From Sipunculus nudus (taxonomy: Eukaryota; Annelida; Sipuncula; Golfingiida; Sipunculidae): 64,000 nucleotides of DNA. Every line of letters begins with the position of its first letter. Position 1 is the first letter of the stretch. The translations under genes were made by a program, and so were the position numbers. The stretch is from positions 57,415,429 through 57,479,428 of the forward strand of contig CM049312.1 in NCBI GenBank assembly GCA_026874595.1. Reading direction: 5' to 3'. Below the pieces are notes generated by a model that saw only the letters and a program-made list of their open reading frames with translations, did no database searches and was not told where the DNA came from. This document shows positions 26,201-38,200 of the stretch, piece by piece.

Positions 26201-29200
26201 TGCAGACATCCAAGCTCATATCTCGGGAACCGTTTGACCGATCAGGAAAATTTTTTTGCACAAATGTAGCCCTTGGAGAGCTTTATAACATACACAAAAA
26301 TGGTGGCGACTGCAACCATGTTTGCACAGTGTCCATCTGTTTGTCTGCCTTGGGTTAAAATCACTCATATCTCTGCAGTGACTTGACTAATTCACCTGAA
26401 ATTTGGCATGCGTATACATCCTGGATAGCTTTTCTGATTTTATGACAGGTGGCGCCACCTACATTCACGTTTACGCTTCAGACATCCAAGCTCATATCTC
26501 AGGAACCGTTTGACCGATCAGGAAAATTTTTTTGCACAAATGTAGCCCTTGGAGAGCTTTATAACATACGCAAAACTGGTGGTGCCACCTGCAGCCATTT
26601 TTGCACAGCTCCTGTCTGTTTGTCTGCCATGGGATAAAATCACTCATATCTCAGCAGTGGTTTGACATATCTGGCTAAAATTTTGCAGGTTTATACATCC
26701 CCGACAGCTCACTTGATTTTATGTCAGGTGGAGCCACCTGCATTCTAGTTTATGCAGCAGACATCCAAGCTCATATCTTGGGAACCGTTTGACCGATTGG
26801 GCCAAAGTTTTGCATGTGTATAGTTCTCACATAGCTCTTTATCATACGCAAAACTGGTGCCGTCACCTGCAACCATTTTTGCTCAGCGTCCATCTGATTG
26901 TCTGCCACTGGCTAAAATCACTCATATACATGTAGTGGTTTGACTTATCTGCCTTAAATTTTGCATATGTATACAACTGGGACGGCTTTCTGGATTTTGT
27001 GGTAGGGGGGCAACCTTCATACACAATTTGGCTGCAGACATCCATGCGAATATGCAACACTTCACTCTATTTCCCCTTGCCACTTAATCCATGCCTCACT
27101 TCACCCGTTCCACTCTGATTTAGGCGGATACACGTAGTCGCTTGTCGACTACCCGTATTCTAGTTTTGAATTGGTCGCTAAGTGAGGTAGTTGTTAGGCA
27201 AAGTTTTACTGTATTTGCATTTATATACAAATAGTTATGTGAGGACAGTTTTCTGGAGTCATCGTTATGTTAAACACACCTCTGATTTTGTATTTTCTTT
27301 TCAGTAACTGCCCTCCATGCCTGTGTGAGATTTTAGCCAGGAGGAGTGTAGACTCCATCTTGGCTACTGATCTGAGCAGATACCATGCCCCCCAGACGCC
27401 AAGCCTGGAAGAAGGGCAACTGTTTGATGATGATGTTGAAATGATGAGCCAACCATCCGAGCCACAAACCCCTAAAGTGCCTCGTAAGTGAATGTTCAAT
27501 CACAATTCTTCTCAGTCTAAGTGAATGTTCAATCATGATTCTTCTCAGTCAAAGTGAATGTTCAATCACAATTATTTTCAGTCTAAGTGAAAGTTCAATC
27601 ATGATTCTTCTCAGTCAAAGTGAATGTTCAATCACGATTCTTCTCAGTCTAAGTTTATGTTTAATCACGATTCTTCTGAGTCTAAGTGAATGTTCAATCA
27701 CAATCTTCTCAGTCTAAGTGAATGTTCAATCACAGTTCTTCTCAGTCTAAGTGAATGTTCAATCATGATTCTTCTCAGTCTAAGTGAATGTTCAATCACA
27801 ATTCTTCTCAGTCTAAGTGAATGTTCAATCATGATTCTTCTCAGTCTCAGTGAATGTTCAATCACGATTCTTCTGATTCTTCTGATACAATGACGTCACT
27901 GCAAGTGTTGGTGACTTCTTGTTCTGTAAATCAGGTGAGAAAAAGGCTTGAGGTGCGAAAAATATCACTTGCCCCTACAGCTGGAGAAACATCAAGCATG
28001 GTAAAATTCCGCCTAACCTTTCATAATATAGGATAAGTGATAGTATATTACATATTTTTGCATTGGTCCAAGTTCATGTTTTCTGATTGATGCCACTGTA
28101 GACAGCCAATTCATGAAATAATGTCAAATATCTCTAGATTTATGTGAAGATAAGAAATATGGTCCCTTGCAGCACACTTGGTATCATTCTCAATGCTTCA
28201 AGACCAGAAATTCCCAGGGAATTACATCTGGCTTTCCAAGATAAATTCAGGACAGTAGGATATGCAAACAAGTACATAAAATACAAACTATTTGCTCAGT
28301 CCTTACATTACCAGGAAGACACAAATACAGCTGGTGTTTTGCCTCAACATTCTTAGAAAAATAGAAAGATTATTAACATCTCTATTAATACTAATGAAAC
28401 AGCAAATGAGCACTTTTCTTGCATCATTTTTCACACATAGTGAAATGGATAGATGGAAAATTATATAATTAATGCTGGCGTGATATTTATGTACAATGCT
28501 ACATTGTGTGGCTTGAGTATGCACAGAAGTACATTGTTATAAATGGTTAGTGCTGCAGTTGTAAAACAATACAAATGGTTAACTGATCAGGTACTAATTG
28601 TTATATGCTGGGCTCTATTATTTAAATAATATTACTAATGACATTGTAAACAAAGAAACACATACAGTCCTTATATGGTATAAACATGTTCTTCAGCAGT
28701 GTGTAATTTCATGATGGTTATGTACAAATCAATAACTCTCATCTGATGAAAATGATGATGTGTCTCTCTGTTTTGCCATCCATGTTGTGGTCCTCAGACA
28801 TTTCTTCCCAAATTATCCTTCTGTTTCTGGTCCTCTGTGGTGGCCTTCAATAAGATATATCATATGTTTGCTTATGTATCTGCCCCATTTGGCCAATCTG
28901 TGAGAGAAAAATAAATTAACATTCTATTCATCTGGTTCTCTTCATCATCATTCAGTGCAGTATCCCGAAAATAGGTAAAGGTTGGGGTTTATAGTCTGAT
29001 ATCAATGACAATTTTATTGACTCCCAGAGGAGTATACAACCTAAGCAGCCATATCATGCACTAGAAGGTTATTCGTTCTATATTTGCCTGCTGCCAAAGA
29101 CCAGTACCCATTTTCTCCTGGGTCAAGAGAGCACACCCTTGTGGTAAAGACTTTGGTTTGGAGTCTTAGTGCAAAACGCAGTCAGAACGGGATGCGAATC

Positions 29201-32200
29201 CACAATCTTGCGGTCACAAGGCCAGCGCCCTATCCATTATGCCACCAAGCTCTACAGGTCATGGTCACAACCACTGAAAAAAAATTGACCTTGCATAATT
29301 CTTTGGTTAGTGAACCTTGGTCTCCATGCCAGATTTTTAAGCAGGGAATTGATGGGTATGAGTACATAAGGGCTTAGTACATAAGGACCAGTATTATCAG
29401 AAAATGATGTATCGATAGCATTTTGCTCTTATCATGTCAAACTCTTATACAAATTGATACAGTCATGAAAAAGTCTTTATATTTGTTTATATAATATGAA
29501 TGGAAACATATAGGTTTGCCATCCAAGAAGTGTTGATGATATTATGTATTTTTAAAATTGATGATCTGTCTGGTACCTTATGTATTTTCAAAGCTATTTT
29601 ACATGTATGTGTTATCAGAACTGGAAGCCTCTCGTCTAGCGAGAGCGGTTTTCAACCAAGTCCATGAGGTCTGTACCACCGCCAAAGAAGCACCCCCTGC
29701 ATACGTCCCCAGCAGTAAACTGCAGCACTGTGCCCACGCCATCAAGAACACCCGGAGGAAAATGGAGGACCAACATGCCGTCATTCCTGACCTCAATATT
29801 ATGTACGACCTCCAGGTAAGTCTACTGCTCTCACAATAACCTTTATAATGCAGATATGACCAGACTGCTCTCAAAGAGTGATACATGCATCTTCCAGTCT
29901 TGATGCAAAGCAACCGAAATTATTAATCATATCTTTTCTTCAAGGTCTGTTTATTACTCCACTGAAATCCACTGAGAGCCATAGATAACCGACTCAAATA
30001 TATTGTACACAAATAGCCATGGGTGTTCAAACAAATTGGTAAACACAGGTTGAAATATCAAGTCTTGGTCTTCAATCTCTTTTCATATTTAACGGACTTT
30101 ACAATATGGAAATTGGACGGGATTTTATTTTAAAATAGCATTCAATGCAAATTGGACAATCATAAGACCTTTTCTACAGTAAATTTACTTCAAATCAGCT
30201 TAATGCACTCTTGAACTTAACCTTTTTTTTTACAGAATTTCATTTCAGTCTTGTAAATCTAGTAGTTGTTCTCAGCTGACTGTGTCACAAAAGTCTGGAT
30301 TGCCATAATTGGCACTAGATTAGAGAATGTTCATGAGAAGCAGGTATTACAGTTCAAATCCTTTTCATGCTTTGTTTTGTTACAGGACTGTCCTAGTCAA
30401 AGTTTTTACGCCGTATTTGATGGTCACGGAGGTGTGGAGGCTGCCCACTACGCTAACGTTCACCTGCACAACAACTTGGTCCGCAGTGACACGTTCAGGA
30501 AAGATGTGTCAGCAGCACTTGTTGAAGCGTTCACCAAAACAGATCAAGATTTTGTAGACAAAAGTAAAAGAGAGGTCAGTCATGCATATTTACCCTACTG
30601 TGTTTTATTATATTAGTCAATAGTTGCTTGTTCATCCTGTAAGTTGTAATTAGCTCAGCTGACTTAAAGTCATCTGAGCTATAACAAGCACTCTTTGTTT
30701 GTCGTCAGTCCAGTTGTCAGTTAACTGGGCACAAACCTTAACCCCTGTTCCAAGAAACTTCTAACTGAAAACGCATGGAGGTTCATAAAAAATTCCCCTT
30801 AATCTAGAGATACATCCTACAATCATATCAAACTTTCAGTCACACTTTGCTCAGTGTAAACCTGATTCTGCCATTCTACATGCACATTTGCATGCAAAAA
30901 AGAACCAAATGTTTTCAACAGTAACACAGTTATATCAGAAACACAATTGTGCAGTGAAAAAAAGCAGGACAATATAGGAGGTGAGGGCCTAAATGCTTGA
31001 AAGTATAAGAAATTATTGACAGTTATAAAAAGTAAGTATAGGAAATATAGGGAGTCAGTGTAACATCACCTTGAAATATTTATTTTTGTATCATGTTTGT
31101 TACTACTTGTCAGTTACTAATGTGGAAAGCATCTAGGTGCTCACATATCCAACAGATTAGTACAAAATGAAAAATATCTTTCTGTGCACAGACAGGTTGA
31201 AAGGCATTATTACAACCTCTGTGTTACCAATTTTCGGAGAACCATGGACAAAAAAAACATGATTTTGAGCACTTTGGAATTCTGCCCATTCTTCAAGGTT
31301 CTTTAACAAATTTTTTTTACCAGATAATAACATCAATATTTAAAATATGCATTTCCTGTATACACGTCTTATCCAGCTGAGCATCATGACCCATGGGTCA
31401 CTTGTTTTTCTTCAGCTCTGAACATTTATTGGCATGTTTCTGGGTTAACTCTTCATTGTCACATATGTCTGAAGCCAGGATTAAAAGTCTGTTTACAGGT
31501 GGCATTCTGTATATATGTATGCAGTACATATGCATATACAGCTAGAAAACCTGTGACACCTATAATTCCATATATGCATATGCGGTACATATGCATAAAA
31601 ACTGGGGGTATAGTAAAGCACTGCAGGAGATGAAAAGTCATCTGCAAAAGACATAGCCTATCACTGACATCAATGTGGAATACCCCAGTCCATTACCATG
31701 CGTATGCCTGTGTAGTCACTACGTCGAGTGATCTAAAACTCTTGCATTTGCATATGTATATTTATGCATACATACTTCATACACACATACATATACAGTA
31801 GAGCGCCGTTTTTCCGAAAGCGTCGGGGGACAAGCTTTTTAGCTCAGCTGACTATAAGTCATCTGAGCTTTAGTCGTGGTCCATTGTCCGTCGTCCGTCC
31901 ATCTGTCCTTCTGTCCGTCCATCTGTAGATGTGGCACGTTTTGAAACCGTAAGACCTAGGAATCCAAAATTCAGCATAATGTTAGATGTCCCCAAGATCT
32001 CCTACCAAGCCGAAAAACTGGGTCTTTGCGACTTCGTTCCTTTGAGAAATTAAAGAAAAACCTCAATTTTTTATTAAAATCCTATTTTCACACTTCAGGA
32101 CAGCCTAATATCAAAACCACTCATCTGTTTTTCCTCATATTTACCATAAATATTTCTCTATATAGTTCCTATGTACATGCCAGAAATTAAGTCTGTAAGT

Positions 32201-35200
32201 TATGAGCCTAAACATAATGGACTTTGTAAAAAATCAGGAAAAATAATAACTCGCTTAACATGAAAAATTTTGAAACTAGAGTCTATTTTCTCAAGTATAT
32301 AACTATGTTTAATTAAGATTCAATTGTTTACCCAAAATTAGATCTGAATTTTGTAAATTTTTTAAGTTATTAGCATAAAAAAAAATCAGTACCTTAAATT
32401 TGGCCCAGCTTTGACCATGGCACGTTTTTTTCCTGGAAGCACCATTGATTTAATTTTCACAGCATGTAAACATAAATATTTAGTTTGTCTAAATCTGAAA
32501 TTTGAAAATAAAAGCTTGAAAATTAAGCTAGTTATTGATTTTTTTCTGTAGTCACTTGCTTTGATTACAGATGCAGGGTCCCACTCCAGGTCACTGGAAG
32601 TCAGCTATGCCAGGGTTTCTGATTTGTTACAGTCACTGGGGGAGATCCCCTGCTGTGACAGGTGTACAGTTATTCTCATATCACCAAAAATAAATAAACA
32701 TTTGTATGCATGATGTGGTGTTATCTGACAAGATTGATATTTATAATGATGCATTTGAGAATTATGAATCAACTTTTATATTCAGATATATATGTTAAAT
32801 TGGAAATGTATAGAAATATAAACTTAAATTAGAAAATAATTGATGTGATAAAAAAATCAGGATTTAATACAAACATGTGTTCATTATTTTCCTGCCTCAG
32901 CAGAATTTGAGATCAGGCTTTGTTTGCCCTGTTTTTATGTTGTTAATTAGCTATATTTCAACTGTATACATTTAATTAAAATAATACATGTATATTTAAT
33001 AATATATATTATACAAAAAAATAGATTCAATTGAACAAATGTGTAAACTACTGAAATGTCAACAGTTAATCGAAAAACCAACTAATGATCATGGTAATAG
33101 TACAGATCATTTGTTCACAAACTGCTCACATGCTTTAGTTTCAACATTAGCAAACACATGGTCAGGTCACAAAATATTTTTTGCAACAATTTCTTGCTCA
33201 TCAATACAAACCAATCATATAAACTAACCATGGCCTTTATTACCTCTTCCTCTTACACTTTATCTCCACTAGATATTATTTTAGATTTTTACCTTCAAGG
33301 TTAACGTCAGCTGAGCACAGTGACCCATAGGTCCCTTGTTGTTAGTAAAAACGATCATTCGGAAATGCTGACAAGTGTCTAGCGGCTAGTTAGTAAGAAG
33401 TTTATGATTAACTTATCATCATTTTACCTGAGGAACACAGTGTTTCTTTCGATATTCGTAATTTAGAACCTGGACTTTTAAAAGATATGGGATTATGCTC
33501 AATATTGGATTATTGCTGAGCATAATTGGCAAAGATCAGTCTAACCTGCTTTAAGGAAATGTGCGTGCTCTTTTTTTTCATCAAATTCACTGGAGGGAAA
33601 GGTCAAATGACATTGCCAAGGAACACAGTGTTTCTAATTGATCTACGTAATTGAAGACTGGTACATATAAAAGCTGCTCAAGCACAGGTTTAATAAACCT
33701 GACCATGCGAGTAAACTGCTCAGTTATTTGGCATGACATCCTGTCACCAGCTGACGAACTATGCTTGCTTGAGTACAAACGAGATGTGGTTGATAACACA
33801 CAACCACAAACTCTTGGATAAACTGCTCACTTGCTTACTAGGGGTACAGGGGGCCGAGCGTTGCGGGGCCAGCTTAGTTTTCACACCTTTGCCCCGACAA
33901 CATAGGCCCCTGGGGGGTGTTTTAATAACGTTGTAACTGACTTAAGTCCAAACCCGGGACTAAAGCCCGAAAACCGACTTGCCTAAGTCCGAGAGTTAAG
34001 TCCGATTCAATAACGCTGGTTTAACAAAGCACGACTTAAGCCTGGGGAATCCCCTTTTCAGCGCCACCTAACGGCCGGCAGAACGCGGGTACGGAACAGA
34101 AGGGAACACATTTATATGGGCCTATATAGTGTCATTTCTTTTATATGGATGCAGGATTTTAACTTCAATGGTTGTGGATTAGAAAAATAAGGCTTAGTAA
34201 CATTTGTCTGACTGGATGTTTCAAGTGACATGTCATAGAAACTTGTACAACAACGTACTATTAATAGTATTATTATATAATTATAATTCCTTTTAATAGT
34301 TTTATACCATTATTGGCATAAGCTCACGAGTTAAGTGCGTCTTTTTTTTCTATCAAGGTGGGGGGATGACTTGCACACAAACACACACATATTACAATTA
34401 ATTAAAAGGTTTTAGAAAATAAGGTATTAATAATACAAATAATATAAATAAATAAAAATTAATAAAACATAATACTGTTATGTTTCCGGTATAAGATAAT
34501 TCTATGCCGGGTTTAGATATATTTCATAGTAAACTCATAAATGGTACCAAAGTCTATAAATATATTTTTGTAAATGTTTTTCCTTTGCAATATATAAATA
34601 TTATTCTCTGAATAGTGCCCCCCCCCCCCCCCATATTGACGCCCCTGTTCTATGAAGTATGATGTTAAGTGTTAAAGTCTAAGATTTAAGAAATTCATTT
34701 CAATGAAAGCTGTTAATTTTTATTTTAAATCATATCGATTAATATTCGTGACAGAGACCATGCAGTAGCTAACAAAAAATCAAAAACGTGTTTTAAAACA
34801 TTTTCTCCACTTGTGATGGACTTAATTAATTTCACTTCATTGTTATATTTATATCATATGGCAGTCAGGATGGATAGTCAGATCAAAGATATTAGTACAG
34901 TGAAATATTTATAATAATCAGTATCATTGTAAGATATAAATCATCTGTATATTGATCATTATGTAGCCATAAAAATGCTACTATAGTAAAGGAATGACAG
35001 CTCAGGCAGATCAGGAGAAATCTGTTTCGTTCAGGTTCTCACACGAATGTCAAGGACACTACATTTTTATTTAGCAACCTGGCTCTGTAATACAAATACC
35101 TGTCAGTTTCGATAATTTAGTAGTCATTTGCAACTGTTTTTAAGTGCTGATCTACGCCTCTTTAATATCTGTTTTGTACATCGCCCACTCGGCCCCCCAT

Positions 35201-38200
35201 CGAGGGGATGAGTACCGTGGCCAGCTGCACAACGAGCACCAGAGTGACCGTTCTGGGAAACCAGTGACAGGCAGTCACCTCCCTGTCATCAAATATGCCG
35301 ATAGGCTTGCTGTGTTTCCATATAAAACACTAATCAAGTTTAATTTTGTGCCGGATATGCCTCCATACAGTGTGTCATGTGGCCATGTTTTCTGGACTTA
35401 AGCCTGCTACCTGACAGGCTTGAGGCTTAAGCCCCCAAACAGACTTAAATCATTTTTGGTATTTTTATTGAATCGGGCTTAACTCTTCAGCTGGGTGACT
35501 TAAGTCAAAATCGGTCATTTTGGGGCTTAAGTCAGTTTATTGAAACACCCCCCTGAACTAATTAATTAGGGTCACCACTGGGCTTAACACATGACTGCAG
35601 GCCTTATGACTCATAATTACAATACTCATTTTAGGTTTTTACTAACTTGAAATATATTTCGGAAATATGAATAAATTTTTGGTTCATCATTTACATTTTC
35701 GGAAAAATGAATTTTCAGAAATTTAGCATTCGGAAATATGGTGCTCTACTGTATATATCTTTCCAAGAAATATTATGTGTCCAATTCATAGCTGCATTTG
35801 TGTACGTTCTGCATCAGCAAACATAAATGGAAAGCTACCTTTAGATCTGAGACTGTATCTGAGTGGTTGATTCATGTCTTACAGAGCTTACGCTGTGGAA
35901 GTACAGGTGTAGTAGTGTTACTCAGAGAAGACAAGCTGCACATAGCATGGCTGGGGGACTCGCAAGCTTTGCTTGTCAGAGACGGCAAACCAGTCACGCT
36001 GATGAGCCCACACAAACCTGAGAGAGAGGTACACTTAACTTACTAGATAAGTCTTTATTGTTGTCCTGTTACATAAAGTACCATTCAGGCACATAACTTT
36101 TTCTCATCTAGTGATAATAATTACCAGAGGGTTCCCACTTAGTGCATATCTGACATAACTCAATAAATTGACAATGAGTCACAGTGCCATTTCCATGTGA
36201 TAAAACTACAAAGAACTTGTACTGTTTTAATCTTGGGGCTAACAAGAATTCTTCTATAAACACACCCAAAGTGACAGCATTTAGTGCTGCCATCAGAAAT
36301 AAAAAATATTGAAAGATAAGCATAGTTAAAAGGGCAGTTTTGTTTTAGCAGTTCACAAATAAGAAAAAATTGTGCCATTTTGTATTAACCAGAAATTGAG
36401 GCTGTCAGGAGAAACTGAATTCACTGTTATCTCTGCGGGCATGGATATTGAGTCAAAAATAATAACACCAGTGAAGTGTTTTAAAAGGAAAACAAGGTGA
36501 CATCCCTACCATGTATTTTTTTAGATGCAAGTGAAAATTCTGATAATAGATAACTCAGGATTCGATACTTTCATTGATAAAAATTGTCAGTTTTGTTTAT
36601 TTAAAGTTATAGGTATAAATTCCATACTTTAAGTCTTAAAGTTATCTGTATCCATGTTAACACTGGGTTTAGTGTTATATTATCGTTCATAACTACATGT
36701 GCACTTTGTATGTTTCAGGATGAGAAGAAGAGGATAGAGAGTTTAGGAGGCTGTGTGGTATGGTTTGGAGCCTGGAGGGTCAATGGTAGTTTGTCTGTAT
36801 CACGGGCTATAGGTAAGATAAAGCTATAAAAACTGCCAGTTTGTGTTGACTGTATATGAAAAAAACTGTGGTTGCCCTATATATTTGCGAGGCTGAAATA
36901 TCTCAATTTCTTCATTTTGAACATTTTGCAAAATTTCATTTTCACAGTATACTGGGACTGAAAAATTTAGCGTTCTTTTTATCTCAGTCAGGGCTTCATA
37001 ATATCATTAAGATAAATTGGTAACTCCTGAGTTATATACTCATATATAATTCAGTTAAATGGAATACCTCAATGACAGATACTATAATAAAGGTATACAT
37101 ATATATAAATATAGAGAAGTTTAATTTTTAAGGACTCCTGTTCCAGAAGTTGTAAAAGAAGGGGGTCCATATAGAGTGGATCCCTTGTACAGTGGAACCC
37201 CACAATTACGACCACCCTGGGGACTGAGCAAAGTGGTCATAATTTGGGGATGGTTGTATTTGTGTTATTCTTTCCTTGGTCGAATTTCCAGGCTTGTATA
37301 TATCACACTCTGATGTTTAATGTGTATCAGTGTGTACCAATTGCATATCTAAAAGTAATCTTTAATGTGTTTCATAACAAAATGTTTTGGCAGAGGATCC
37401 TAATGATAAATGTTTGTGGTTTGTAATTGAAAATAAAATAAAATTGTTTTAAAATATTCATTCATGACAAAAATATATATATAATTGTACACATACATAA
37501 TGCCTGACGACTAACAGATAATTATAATAGGAGCAATACGAAAACAACCTACTGAATACATCTTGAACATAATACATGGCAGAATATGTGCACAACAGGC
37601 ATGTGGAACTTAAAATGTTGAAAGCACTGTGTACAGAATATCTGTGGATGTTAATTCTTCATGGCAAATGTGTGGGATTTGACTTGTGCAAGCTTTATAC
37701 ATCCATTTTACTGACTGCTCAATGGTCATTGTGAGTAGGGTATGAGCACATTTAAGATTAACTAGGTTGTTAATTCGACCAGTGAGGATCAAACAGTATG
37801 TCATGAGTAGAAATACTAAACTCTCACCCCCCCCCCCCCCCCCACTAAAGGTAATTGTAATACAAGCGATTACTGTAGAACAGTTAGCATTGCTAGGTTA
37901 ATACAGAGCCCAAGACCCCAGGACAGTTAGCTAGGCAGACAGGTTACTTAATTAGACAATATGCAGGTTACCCTCTTTGATCTATCATGTACATCTCAGT
38001 GAGTCTTGGCGCAGATACTGAGTCAGGAAGACATGTTGCACCAGATTAACACTCGGGTTTGGAAACCATGTTGTCCTGTTTGATAACCATTTAGGCGGCT
38101 GTGACAAGGGGCAGCCATTAACTCGTGACAAATGTTATAACAGTATTTTTCGGCAGTAGTCACATTAGCTGGGTGGCATTAGCGCTGGGGCCAGTAAATC

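Larger units (their letters stand above)
24751..27211. mobile_element. TA-flanked CAGTAAAA...TTTTACTG element (pogo/Tigger-like), host of nested insertion
   Basis: Left end TA/CAGTAAAATCTC and right end AAAGTTTTACTG/TA are inverted and flanked by TA on both sides. The left part reads ACAACCACCAATGGGACC and the right part GGTCGCTAAGTGAGGTAGT, resembling non-autonomous Tigger/pogo ends. Almost all the interior is a separate tandem-repeat element. Confidence 0.7.
31796..35751. mobile_element. TA-flanked CAGTAGAGC...GCTCTACTG element carrying two nested insertions
   Basis: Left end TA/CAGTAGAGCGCCGTTTTTCC and the reverse complement of the right end, TA/CAGTAGAGCACCATATTTCC, match, with TA on both sides. 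Fits pogo/Tigger-like elements. The interior holds the repeat at 31840-33342 and the TIR element at 33912-35553. The remaining own sequence contains a short internal duplication (GGAACACAGTGTTTCT at about 33434 and 33621). No transposase frame is intact. Confidence 0.75.

Noticed and set aside
25335-26637. Five near-identical 62-residue open frames as a tandem gene family
   Set aside because: They are the tandem-array unit read in one frame; the same family is broken in frame in the 47-kb array, and no codon-level constraint is visible.
25080-27055. CRISPR-like array
   Set aside because: The repeat is a continuous tandem array without short repeats separated by unique spacers, and the host is a eukaryote.
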